From Apodemus sylvaticus (Eukaryota > Chordata > Mammalia > Rodentia > Muridae), in NCBI RefSeq assembly GCF_947179515.1, contig NC_067473.1:99847782-99911781 (forward strand): 64,000 nt of DNA, written 5' to 3'. The position numbers were made by a program, and so were the translations under genes. The notes under the pieces were generated by a model. That model did not search any database and was not told the origin of the DNA. It worked only from the letters and a program-made list of their open reading frames with translations. The stretch's first letter is position 1; each line of letters opens with the position of its first letter. Below, piece by piece: positions 10,076 through 20,848 of this stretch.

Positions 10076-13000
10076 ATGATAGGAAGTAACAAGCACTATT
10101 CCTTAATATCTCTTAACATCAATGGACTTAATGCCCCAATAAAAAGACACAGACTAACTGACTGGATACGTAAACAGGACCCTACATTTTGCTGCTTACA
10201 GGAAACACACCTCAGGGTCAAAGACAAACACTACCTTAGAGTAAAAGGCTGGAAGACAATTTTACAAGCAAATGGTCTCAGGAAACAAGCTGGAGTAGCC
10301 ATTTTAATACCAGATAAAATTGACTTTCAACCCAAAGTCATCAAAAGAGACTCTGAGGGACACTTCTTGCTGGTCAAAGGAAAAATACAAAAAGAAGAAC
10401 TGTCAATCCTGAACATCTATGCCCCAAATGCAAGGGTACCCTCTTTCGTAAAAGAAACTTTATTAAAACTAAAAGCACACATTGCACCTAACACAATAAT
10501 TGTGGGTGACTTCAACACTGCACTTTCCTCAATGGACCGATCAGGAAAACAGAAACTAAACAGGGCCACAATGAAACTAATTGAAGCTTTGGACCAATTA
10601 GATTTAACAGATATATATAGAACATTCTATCCTAAAACAAAAGAATATACCTTTTTCTCAGCACCTCATGGTACCTTCTCCAAAATCGACCATATAATTG
10701 CTCACAAGACAGACCTCAACAAATATAAGAAGATAGAACTAATCCCATGCCTCCTATCTGATCACTATGGAGTAAAAGTGGTCTTCAATAGCAACAGAAA
10801 CAACAGAAAACCCACATACACGTGGAAACTGAACAATACTCTACTCAATGATAATTTGGTCAAGGAAGAAATAAAGAAAGAAATTAAAGACTTTTTAGAA
10901 CACAATGAAAATGAAAACACAACATACCCAAATCTATGGGACACAATGAAAGCAGTGCTAAGAGGAAAACTCATAGCCCTGAGTGCCTCCAAAAAGAAAA
11001 TGGAGAGAGCATACATTACCAGCTTAATGACACACCTGAAAGCCCTGGAACAAAAAGAAGCTATTTCGCCCAGGAGGAGTAGAAGGCAGGAAATCATCAA
11101 ACTCAGGGCCGAAATCAATCAAGTAGAAACAAAGAGAACCATACAAAAAATCAACAATACCAGGAGCTGGTTCTTTGAGAAAATCAACAAGATAGATAAA
11201 CCCTTAGCCAGACTGACCAAAGGGCACAGAGAAAGTATCCAAATTAACAAACTTAGAAATGAAAAGGGAGATATAACATCGGAAACTGAGGTAATCCAAA
11301 AAATCATCAGATCCTACTACAAGAGCCTGTACTCAACACAACTGGAGAATCTGGAAGAAATGGACAATTTCCTTGACAGATACCAAATACCAAAATTAAA
11401 TCAGGACCAACTAGACCATCTGAACAGTCCCATAATGCCTAAAGAAATAGAAGGAGTCATAGAAAATCTTCCAACCAAAAAAAGCACAGGACCAGATGGC
11501 TTCAGTGCAGAATTCTACCAGACGTTCAAAGAAGAGTTAACACCAATACTCTTCAAACTATTCCACAAAACAGAAATAGAAGGAACACTACCCAATTCCT
11601 TCTACGAAGCCACAATTAAGCTGATACCAAAGCCACACAAAGATCCAACAAAGAAAGAGAACTTCAGACCAATTTCCCTTATGAACATCGATGCAAAAAT
11701 ACTCAATAAAATTCTTGCCAACCGAATCCAAGAACACATCAAAACCATCATCCACCATGATCAAGTAGGCTTTATCCCGGGAATGCAGGGTTGGTTCAAT
11801 ATACGGAAATCCATCAATACAATCCACTTCATAAACAAACTCAAAGAACAAAACCACATGGTCATTTCATTGGATGCTGAAAAAGCATTTGACAAAATTC
11901 AGCATCCTTTCATGCTTAAAGTCTTGGAGAGAACAGGAATTCAAGGCCCATACCTAAACATAGTAAAAGCAATATACAGCAAACCGATAGCCAGCATCAA
12001 ACTAAATGGAGAGAAACTTGAAGCAATCTCTTTGAAATCAGGGACCAGACAAGGCTGCCCCCTTTCTCCTTATCTTTTCAATATTGTACTTGAGGTACTA
12101 GCTCGGGCAATTCGACAACATAAGGAAGTCAAAGGGATACAAATTGGAAAGGAAGAAGTCAAACTATCATTATTTGCAGACGCCATGATCGTCTACCTAA
12201 GTGACCCAAAAAACTCCATTAGTGAGCTCCTACAGCTGATAAACAACTTCAGCAAAGTGGCAGGTTATAAAATCAACTCAAGCAAATCAGTGGCCTTCCT
12301 ATACTCAAAGGATAAGCAGGCTGAGAAAGAAATTAGGGAAATGACCCCCTTCACAATAGGCACAAACAGTATAAAGTATCTTGGGGTGACTCTTACCAAA
12401 CATGTGAAAGATCTGTATGACAAGAACTTCAAGACTCTGAAGAAGGAAATGGAAGAAGACCTCAAAAAATGGGAAAACCTCCCATGCTCATGGATCGGTA
12501 GAATCAATATAGTTAAAATGGCCATTTTGCCAAAAGCAATATACAGATTCAATGCAATACCCATCAAAATTCCAACTCAATTCTTCACAGAGTTAGAAAG
12601 AACAATTTTCAAATTCATCTGGAACAACAAAAAACCCAGGATAGCTAAAACTATTCTCAGCAACAAAAGAAAATCTGGGGGAATCAGTATCCCTGACCTC
12701 AAGCAATACTACAGAGCAATAGTGTTAATAACTGCATGGTATTGGTACAGTGACAGGCAGGAGGATCAATGGAACAGGATTGAAGATCCAGAAATGAACC
12801 GACACACCTATGGCCACTTGATCCTCGACAAAGAGGCTGAAAACATCCAATGGAAAAAGAATGCGAATTGATCCATCCTTGTCTCCTTGTACTAAGCTCA
12901 AATCCAAATGGATCAAGGACCTCCACATAAAGCCAGACACTCTGAAGCTACTAGAAAAGAAACTGGGGAAGACCCTTGAGGACATCGGTACAGGGAGAAA

Positions 13001-13840
13001 GTTTCTGAATAGAACACCAATAGTGTATGCTCTAAGAGCAAGAATTGACAAATGGGACCTCATAAAATTACAAAGTTTCTGTAAGGCAAAGGACACCACC
13101 AAGAGGACAAATCGGCAACCAACAAATTGGAAAAGATCTTCACCAATCCTACATCAGATAGAGGGCTAATATCCAATATATATAAAGAACTCAAGAAGTT
13201 AGACTCCAGAAAACCAAACAACCCTATTAAAAAATGGGGTACAGAGTTAAACAAAGAATTCTCACCTGAAGAACTTCGGATGGCGGAGAAGCATCTTAAA
13301 AAATGCTCAACTTCATTAGTCATTAGGGAAATGCAAATCAAAACAACCCTGAGATTTCACCTTACACCAGTCAGAATGGCTAAGATTAAAAATTCAGGAG
13401 ACAGCAGGTGTTGGAGAGGGTGTGGAGAAAGAGGCACACTCCTCTACTGCTGGTCAGATTGCAAGATGGTACAACCACTTTGGAAATCAGTCTGGTGGTT
13501 CCTCAGAAAACTGGACATGACACTTCTGGAGGACCCTTCTATACCTCTCCTGGGCGTATACCCAGAGGATTCCCCCACTTGCAATAAGGACACATGCTCC
13601 ACTATGTTCACAACAGCCTTATTTATAATAGCCAGAAGCTGAAAAGAACCCATATGTCCCTCAATAGTGGAATGATTGCAGATCATGTGGTATATTTACA
13701 CAATGGAATACTCAGCATTTAAAAACAATGAGTTCATGAAATTCTTAGGGAAATGTTTGTAACTGGAAAATATTCTTCTAAGTGAGGTAACCCAATCACA
13801 AAAGAATACACATGAAATACAATCATTGATAAGTGTATAG
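10076..13840 (+). pseudogene. L1-A ORF2 (endonuclease-RT), nearly full length, inactivated
   Basis: The first 931 codons are open. The endonuclease domain (1-235) keeps N14, E43 (QETHL), Y115 (IYAPN), D145 and N147 (GDFN), D205 (KID) and D229/H230 (SDH). The RT domain follows, with PDGFSAEFYQTF, the motif-A region SLDAEKAFDKIQ and SGTRQGCPLSPYLFN. The catalytic FADD is FADA: GAC became GCC at 12182-12184 (residue 703), which removes one metal-binding Asp. At about 12856, 53 bp present in the sister copy are missing, shifting frame just before the Cys-rich C-terminal region. Further shifts near 13130-13170 and a stop near 13640 follow. ORF2p performs target-primed reverse transcription; this copy cannot. 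Confidence 0.93.
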
Positions 13841-14095
13841 TAATTAGCCCAGAAACTCAGAATTCTCAAGACACAATTAGCATATCAAATGATACCCAAG
13901 AAGAGGGAAAGAGAGGGTCCTGGTTCGGAAAGAATTGATCTAGCATTTTTGGGGTGTACCAGGACAGGGAAATGGGAAAGGGGTAATTGGGACATGGGCA
14001 GAGGGAAGAGGGCTTGTGAGACTGATGGGGAGGGGGGAACTGGGAAAGGGGAAATCATTTGGAATATAAACAAAGAATATAGAAAATAAAAATAT

Positions 14096-14187
14096 ATAAT
14101 TTATATACAAAAAAGAAAGAAAGGAAAGAAAGAAAGAGAAAAAGAAAAAAGAAAGAAAGAAAGAAAGAAAGAAAAAGAAGAGGCAAA
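14096..14187. repeat. (GAAA)n microsatellite at L1-A 3' end
   Basis: An A-rich L1 tail passes into GAAAG/GAAA units (14112-14180), the usual outcome of poly-A tail expansion and mutation. It marks the boundary with the next L1. Confidence 0.9.
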
Positions 14188-14700
14188 AAGAAAACATTGA
14201 CTCAACAGTCAAAGAAAATGCAAAATACAAAAAAACTTGTAACCCAAAACATCCAGGAAATCTAGGACACAATGAGAAGAGCAAACATGAGGATTACAGG
14301 CATAGAAAAGAGCAAAGATTTACAAATTAAAAGGCCAGTAAATATCTTCAACAAAAGTATAGAAAACTTCCCTATTCTAAAGAAAGAGATACCCATGAAC
14401 ATACAAAGAGCCTACATAACTCCAAACAGACTTGACCAGAACAGAAATTCCTCCACTCACATAATAATGAAAACACAAAATGCTCTAAACAAAGAAGAAT
14501 ATTAAAATCAGTAAGGCTAACTGTCATACTTGCTATATATCAAATAACATATAAAGGCAGACATATCAAAATTACACCAGATTTCAATGCAGACCATGAA
14601 AGCAAGAACATCCTAGGCAGATCTCATACAGACCCTAAGAGAACAATGGAAAACGCCAACACAAGGAGGGAAACTACACCCTAGAAAAAGCAAGAAAGCA
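14188..14700 (+). pseudogene. L1 ORF1 C-terminal fragment, decayed
   Basis: The sequence spans the ORF1 RRM region (MRRANMRITGIEKSKDLQIK at 14272 onward) to AYITPNRLDQNRNSSTHI, then a frameshift near 14505. About 100 bp or more of the C-terminal domain is deleted near 14650, where AGAGAACAATGG jumps to the final CTACACCCTAGAAAA codons. Confidence 0.85.
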
Positions 14701-14757
14701 ATTTTCTTTCAACAAACCCAAAAGAAGATAAACACACAAACATAAAAAATTATCAAA

Positions 14758-17700
14758 AATAACAGGAAGCAACAATCAATATTCCTTAATATCTCTTAAC
14801 ATTAATGGATTCAATTCCCCAATAAGAAGGCATAGGCTAACAAACTGGATACCTAAAGAGGACCCAGCATTTTGCTACATACAGGAAACTCACCTCAGTG
14901 TTAAAGACAAACACTACCTTAGAGTAAAAAGCTGGAAAACAATTTTCCAAGCAATGGTCCCAGGAAACAAGTCAGAATAGCCATTCTAATATCAGATAAA
15001 ATTAACTTTCAACCTAAAGTTATCAAAGAGGACACAGAAGGAAACTTCATACTCAGCAAAGAAAAAAATCTACATGAAAAATTCTCAATTCTAAGCATCT
15101 TTGTTCCAAATGCAAAGGCACCCATATTAATAAAAGAAACTTTAAAGACCCTCAAAGCACACATTGCACCTCACACAATAAGTGTGGCTGACTTCAACAC
15201 CACACTCTCATTAATGGACAGGTCAGGGAAGCACAAATTAAAGAGAGACAGAGGAAAACTAACAGTAGTTTTGGACTAAATGGATTTAACATATATCTAT
15301 AGAACACTTCACCCTAAATTGAAAGATTATACCTTCTTCTAGAAACCTTATAGTAGTTCTCCAAAATCGACTATTTAATTGGTCATAAAACAGTCTTCAA
15401 CAGATACAAGAAGGCTGAAATAATCCCATGACTCCTCTATCAAATCAATATGAACTAAGGCTGGTCTTCAAATGCAACAAAAACAACAGAAAGACCACAT
15501 ACATAGTGAGCCTGAACTATGCTATACTCAAAGATATTTTGGTCAAGGAAGAAATAAGGAACAAATTAAAGACATTTTAGAATTTTATGAAAATGAAGGC
15601 ACAATATACCTAAATTTATGGGACACAATGAAAGCAGTAATAAGAGGAAAACTCATAACTCTGAGTGCCTCCAAAAAGAAATTGGAGACAGCATACTCTT
15701 GCAGCTTAAGAGCATACCAGAAAGCTCTAGAACAGAAAGAAGCTAATACACACAAGAGGAGTAGAAAGCAGGAAATAATCAAACTCAGGGCTGAAATCGA
15801 CAAAGTAGAAACAAAAACAACTACACAAAGAATCAACAAAACCAGGAGCTGTTTTTTGAAAAAATCACCAAGATTGATAAACCCTTATCCAGCCTAACCA
15901 GAGTGCACAGAGACTCTATCCAAATTAAAGAAATCAGAAATGAGAATGGAGATACAACAACTGAGTAAATACAGAAAATTATAAGATCCTACTAAAAATG
16001 CCTATACTCAACACAAGTGGAAAATCTGAATGAAATGGACAATTTTCTAGAGAGATACCAAATACCAAAGTTAAATCAGGATCAGATAAACCATCTAAAC
16101 TGTCTGATCATCCCTAAAGAAATAGAAACAGTCATTGAAAGTCTCCCAACCACAGCAAGCTCAGGACCAAATGATTTTACTGCAGAATTCGATCAGACCT
16201 TCAATGAAGACATAACACCAATACTCTTCAAAGTATTCCACAAAATACAAACAAAAGGAACACTACCAAACTCATTCTATGAAGCCACAATTACACTGAT
16301 ACCAAAACCACACAAAGATCCAACAAGGAAAGAGAACTGTAGACCAATTTCCCTTATAAATATTGATAAAAAATACTCAATAAAATTCTTGATAACTGAA
16401 TCCAAGAACACATCAAAATTATCATTCACCACAATCAATTAAGTTTCATCCCAGGAATGCAGGGATGGTTCAAAATACAGTAATTCGTTAACATAGTCCA
16501 CTACATAAACAAACTCAAGGAAAAAATATGACCATATCATTAGATTCTGAAAAAGCATTTGAAAAAAAATCTAACACCCCTTCATGATAAAAAGTCTTGG
16601 AGGCCCATCCCTAAATATAGTAAAAGCAATTTACAGCAAACCAGCAGCCAACATCAAAGTAAATGTAGAGAAATTTGAAGTAATCCCATTATAATCGGGG
16701 ACTAGACAAGGCTGTCCACTCTCTCAATGCCTATTCAATATAGTACTTGAAGTTCTGCCTAGTGCAATTAGACAACAAAAAGATATCAAAGTGATACAAA
16801 TTGGAAATAAAGAAGTCAAAATATCACTATTTGCTGATGATATGATCATATACTTAACTGACCACAAAAATTCCACTAGAGAACTTTTACAGCTGATAGA
16901 CAACTTCAGCAAAGGGCCTAGATATAAAATTAACTCAAAGAAACCAGTAGCCTTCCTCTACTCAAAGGATAAAGAGGCTGAGAAAGGACTTAGGGAAATG
17001 GCACCCTTCACAATACTCACAAATAATCTTACAAACCTTGGTATGACTCTAACCAAGTGAGAGATGTGTATGACAGGGATTTAAAGTCTCTGAAGAAAGA
17101 AATGGACGAAGATCTCAAAAGACAGTAAGATCTCCCATGCTAATAGATTGGCAAAATTAATATAGTAAAAATGGCCATTGTGCCGAAAGCAATCTACAAA
17201 TTGAATGTAATCCGCATTAAAATTCCAACTCAATTCTTTATCAAGATAGAAAGAGAAATTTCAAAACCCATGTGGAATAACAAAAAGCCAGGAAAGCAGA
17301 AACTGTTCTCAACAAGAAAAGAAATTCGAGGGGAACTACCATCCGTAACCTCAAGATGTATTACAGAGCAATAATGATAAAAACTGCATGGTAATTCTAC
17401 AGGGACAGGCAGGAAGATCAATGGAATAGAATTGAAGACCCAGACATAAACACACACACCTATGCTCACTTGATGTTTTACAGAGACACTCAAAACCTCC
17501 AGTGAAAAAAAGATAGCCTTTTCAATGAACGGTGCTGGTTCAACTGCAGGTTAGCATGTAGAAAAATGCAAATCCACCCATTCTTATCTCCTTGTATATA
17601 GCACAAGTCCAAGTGAATCAAGGACCTCCACATCATGCCAGATGCACTGAAAATCATACAGGAGAAGGTGAAGAGCCTTGAATACATGGACACAAGGGAA

Positions 17701-18164
17701 ATTTTCCTGAACAGAACACCAATGGCTTATGCTTGAAGATGAAGCATCAACTAATGGGATTTCATAAAATTGCAAAACTTCTGTAAAGCAAAGAATACTG
17801 TCAATAAGACAAACCAGAAACCAACAGATTGGGAAAAGATCTTTTCCAATCCTACCTCTGATAGAGGGCTAATATCCCATATATAGAAAGAACTCAAAAG
17901 GTTAGACACTGGAGAATCAAATAACACTCTTAAAAATTGATTACAGTTTTCTGAGGAAGCAGCAGACTGATTTCCAGAGTGGTTATACCACTTCTGGGCA
18001 TATACAGAAAGGATTCCCCGACATGCTATAAGGACACATGCTCGACTATGTTCACAGCAGCCTTATTTATAATATCCAGAAGCTGGAAAGAACCCAGATG
18101 TCCCTCAATGGAGGAATGGATACAGAAAATGTGGTATATTTACACAATGGAATAATACTCTTCC
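14758..18164 (+). pseudogene. L1 ORF2, heavily decayed
   Basis: Endonuclease motifs (ATCTCTTAACATTAATGG start, GCTGACTTCAACACC) and RT motifs are recognisable. The short open pieces at 15472-15897, 16017-16442 and 16791-17060 match successive ORF2 parts. The last keeps the RT catalytic SLFADDMIIYLTD. Stops and frameshifts separate them, and there are deletions in the thumb/C-terminal region. Confidence 0.88.
17952..17992 (-). repeat. Micro-inverted segment inside L1 ORF2
   Basis: The surrounding L1 runs plus, but this ~40 bp reads like the opposite strand of the ORF2 C-terminal region (TTTTCTGAGGAA.., CAGACTGATTTCCAGAG). It is joined on the right at a TATACCAC that also occurs in the plus-strand L1. 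Confidence 0.7.
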
Positions 18165-19214
18165 CTCCACCCGTTCCACAATCAACCCCCTCTCACTTCT
18201 CTGTCAAGGTAATCCCGTACAATGCTGCATCAAGCCTTTCCAGGACCAGGACCCATTCCTTCCTTCTTCTTGTGAATCATTTGATATGTGAGTTGGGTCT
18301 TTGGTATTCAGAGCTTCTGGGCTAATCATCATCAGTGACTGCATTCCATGTGAGTTCTTTTATGAATGAGTTACCATACTTAGGATATTTTCCAGTTCTA
18401 CTATTTGCCTAATAATTTCATGAATTCATTGTTTTTAATTGCTGAGTAGTATTCCATTGTGTAAATATACCACATTTTCTGTATCCATTCCTCCACTGAG
18501 GGACACCTGGGTTCTTTCCAGCTTCTGGCTATTATAAATAAGGCTGCTATGAACGTAATGGAGCATGTGTCCTCACTGAATGCCAGGGAATCCTTTGGGT
18601 ATATGCCCAGGAGAGGTATAGCAGGGTCCCCCGCTAGTGTCATGTCCAGTTTTCGGAGGAACTGCCAGACTGATTTCCATAGTGCTTGTACCCTATTGCA
18701 ATCCCACCAGCAGTGGAGAAATGTTCCTCTTTCTCCACATCCTCCCCAACACCTGCTGTCTCCTGAGTTTATAACCTTAGCCATTCTGACTGGTGTGAAG
18801 TGAAATCTCAGGGTTGTTTTGACTTGCATTTCCCTAATGACTAATGATGCTGAGCATTTCTTAAGGTTCTTCTCGGTCATCCAATATTCTTCAGGTGAAA
18901 ATTCTTTGTTTAGCTCTGTATCCCATTTTCAATAGGGTTATTTGGTTCTCTGGAGTCTAACTTCTTGAGCTGTTTGTATATATTGGATATTAGGCCTCTG
19001 TCAGTTGAAGGGTTGATAAAGATCTTTTCCCAATTTGTTGGTTGCTGTTTTGTCCTTTTGACAGTGTCCTTTGCCTTACAGAAACTTTGTAATTTTATGA
19101 GGTCCCTTTGTCAATTCTTGATCTTAGAGAATAAGCTATTGGTGTTCTGATCAGAAACTTTTCCCCTGTTCACATGTCCTCAAGGGTCTTCCCAGGTTTC
19201 TTTTCTATTAGTTT
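18165..19214 (-). mobile_element. L1 3' fragment, minus strand
   Basis: It starts inside the 3' UTR with no A tail, continues through the ORF2 C-terminus (open 18401-18880: MTEKNLKKCSASLVIREMQ, CWGGCGERGTFLHCWWDC, EEWIQKMWYIYTMEYYSAI) and ends near 19214. The lack of a 3' end and the tail-to-tail contact with the plus L1 at 18164 suggest rearrangement and not a simple insertion. Confidence 0.88.
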
Positions 19215-19280
19215 CAGTGTGTTATTTTATTTTAAAAGAGTGAGAAAAGTTTTCTTTAAGTTTTAAATCATTGGCTAAGT

Positions 19281-19299
19281 AAAAAAAAAAAAAAAAAAA
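19281..19299. repeat. A19 tract
   Basis: Uninterrupted A run in AT-rich flank between L1 remnants. Possible old retroposon tail. Confidence 0.85.
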
Positions 19300-19371
19300 C
19301 TATTAAATCTAAAAAAAATTCCCTAAAGATAGTAACAAAGCTTCATCTTCATGTAGGTCAACTAACAATAG

Positions 19372-19615
19372 GAACAGAGGCTGTCTCTGCCTTGGATCCA
19401 TTTCTGGTAGCTGGTCTGCCTTGTCTTGGCTCAGTGGGAGAGCATGCACTTAGTACTACTATGACTTGATGTGCCAGAGTGTGTTGGTCCCCATGGGAGC
19501 TCTCCCTTTCTCCCAGGAGAGGGAAGGATGTAGTCTATGTGGGTGGGACTTTGAGGAGGGAGAGAGCTGTAATAGGTTTGCAAAATAGTGACAAGGACAT
19601 CATTTTTACTAGGGA
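19372..19615 (+). mobile_element. Probable L1-type 3' UTR relic, plus strand
   Basis: Blocks such as CTGCCTTGTCTTGGCTCAG, GGGAGAGCATGC and ACTTGATGTGCCAGAG, followed by a G-rich segment, resemble the 3' end of older rodent L1 subfamilies. No coding part remains. The assignment rests on memory of the family. Confidence 0.45.
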
Positions 19616-19792
19616 AATTATTTAGTTATAAGATGCAATGTACAGGGGAAATAAATGCCCTCATCTGCTTAAGAATTTTGTGTTTTGTAGTTCACCTCAG
19701 TTTTCAACCAAACCATGTACAGAACTCTTATTAAGATGTCTCAGGGGAAAGACATCTGAGACATTGAGCCTCAGTGTGCAGCAGTCCTGGGA

Positions 19793-19820
19793 GGTTTTTG
19801 CTTAGACATAAACGGCTGTG
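19793..19820 (-). promoter_or_regulatory. V-kappa recombination signal, 12-bp spacer, heptamer variant
   Basis: On the minus strand, directly after the V exon, are heptamer CACAGCC (19814-19820), a 12-bp spacer (19802-19813) and nonamer GCAAAAACC (19793-19801). The consensus is CACAGTG / ACAAAAACC. The essential CAC is intact, but the last two heptamer bases differ, which usually lowers RAG cutting. The same nonamer variant occurs at the second V gene. Confidence 0.93.
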
Positions 19821-20420
19821 GGAGGAACTGTTAGTCCTTGCTGACAGTAATAGGTTGCAGCATCATCAGCTTCCACGGCATTAATGGTGAGGGTGAAGTT
19901 TAAATCATCCTCATCACCACTGAACCTGGCAGGGATCCCAGGTGCTCGACTGAACACAGTATAGATAATGATTTGGGGAAGTTGTCCTGGTTTTTGTTGA
20001 TACCAGTGCATAAGATTTATGCCAAATTTATTGACACTCTCACTGGCTCTGCAGGAGATGGTGACCTTTTGTCCAAAAGTCACAGCCAAGGACGCTGGAG
20101 ACTGGGTCAGCACAATGTTCCCAGTGGAACCTGTAATGACAAAGACACAAAACAACTGTTGCAGATATACTGAAACCTTCTCAGGATGATACATGTGACT
20201 CATGTTACAGCTGTCAAAGGCAGCACTCTGAGGCATTAGAAAATAAAAGGAAACCTGCAAAAGGAAATAACAAATTACAAATGCTGTAATTCCAATGATC
20301 AAGATCCCAGAGACATGTAATACAGCCATGGCTCCAGTAGATATTCCTAATACTTCCCTGAACCCTCTCACCTAGTACCCAGAATAGTAGCACCCATATC
20401 AGGAGAACAACTGACTTCAT
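19821..20420 (-). CDS. Immunoglobulin kappa variable gene, IGKV3 (Vk21)-like, copy 1
   Basis: Two-exon germline V gene. The leader exon at 20420-20372 (49 nt, MKSVVLLIWVLLFWVL plus one base) ends at a GTGAGA donor. The intron is 241 bp with a TTTGTCATTACAG acceptor. The V exon at 20130-19821 is 310 nt, the same lengths as the second V gene. The domain has Cys23, a 15-residue CDR1 (RASESVNKFGINLMH), the WYQQKPGQ core and ..DDAATYYCQQ with the second Cys, and no stop. It encodes a kappa light-chain variable domain after joining to J-kappa. Oddities are FR3 reading GDEDDLNFTLT where the family has GSGSGTDFTLT, giving an acidic loop and an N-F-T glycosylation sequon; PQIIIYTVF around CDR2; a non-consensus heptamer; and an imperfect octamer. 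It is an open gene, but possibly poorly used. Confidence 0.93.
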
Positions 20421-20515
20421 CTCTGAGAGCTGGTCTAGAAGCTGCTTCTTAAGACACTGAAAGGCTGCCTTAACATATACTTAGAGCAGCCTTGACCATT
20501 GGCAACTAACACAAC

Positions 20516-20523
20516 ATGCAAAG
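20516..20523 (-). promoter_or_regulatory. Octamer-like promoter element, one mismatch
   Basis: Minus strand CTTTGCAT, about 95 bp upstream of the V leader ATG. The functional V-kappa octamer is ATTTGCAT, the POU factor (Oct-1/Oct-2) site. Spacing is right for a V promoter, but the first base differs. Confidence 0.65.
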
Positions 20524-20769
20524 TAGCTCAGTAAAGTTAGTGCTCAAAAGGATACCTGTTTTGTCTCAGGAGTCATTGGGGTTGGCAAAACCACTCATAG
20601 AGCATCTACAGAACAACCTAACAGATTTCATGACTATCCTGTTCACCCCATTAATTTAAAATAACTTTATACAATACATTCAATATATTCTGATCATCTC
20701 CCCTCTCCCAACTTCTACATCCTAGATCCTTCCAACCTCTCTACCCATCCAAACTTCATATTCTCCCTA

Positions 20770-20774
<5 letters not shown>

Positions 20775-20835
<61 letters not shown>

Positions 20836-20848
20836 GTCTCTCTCTCCC
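20775..20848. repeat. (TC)n microsatellite
   Basis: Nearly pure CT dinucleotides interrupted by TGTCTGTC near 20830. Confidence 0.95.

Larger units (their letters stand above)
7837..14095 (+). mobile_element. Full-length rat L1 copy (L1-A)
   Basis: Complete LINE-1 layout: about 1 kb of 5' UTR, ORF1, a 60-bp spacer, ORF2, 3' UTR and A-rich end. It is well preserved: ORF2 is open for 931 codons from its start. Disabling changes are an ORF1 frameshift, an RT active-site Asp-to-Ala change, a 53-bp deletion in the ORF2 C-terminal region and later stops. The 5' homology to the other young L1 (49.8 kb) begins at the CC(T/C)GCCAGTCA block. A GAAA-rich array follows the 3' end. It could have been mobilised only in trans. 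Confidence 0.93.
14188..18164 (+). mobile_element. Older L1 (Lx type), 5'- and 3'-truncated, plus strand
   Basis: It begins abruptly in the middle of ORF1 (14188) and runs through ORF2 to just before the 3' UTR, where it meets a minus-strand L1 at about 18164. It is much more diverged than L1-A, with many stops and indels. About 40 bp near 17952-17992 are inverted relative to the rest. Confidence 0.88.

Noticed and set aside
10765..13102. Hydrophobic minus frames antisense to L1 ORF2
   Set aside because: Repeated in every L1 copy; shadows of the A-rich ORF2 sense strand, not membrane proteins.
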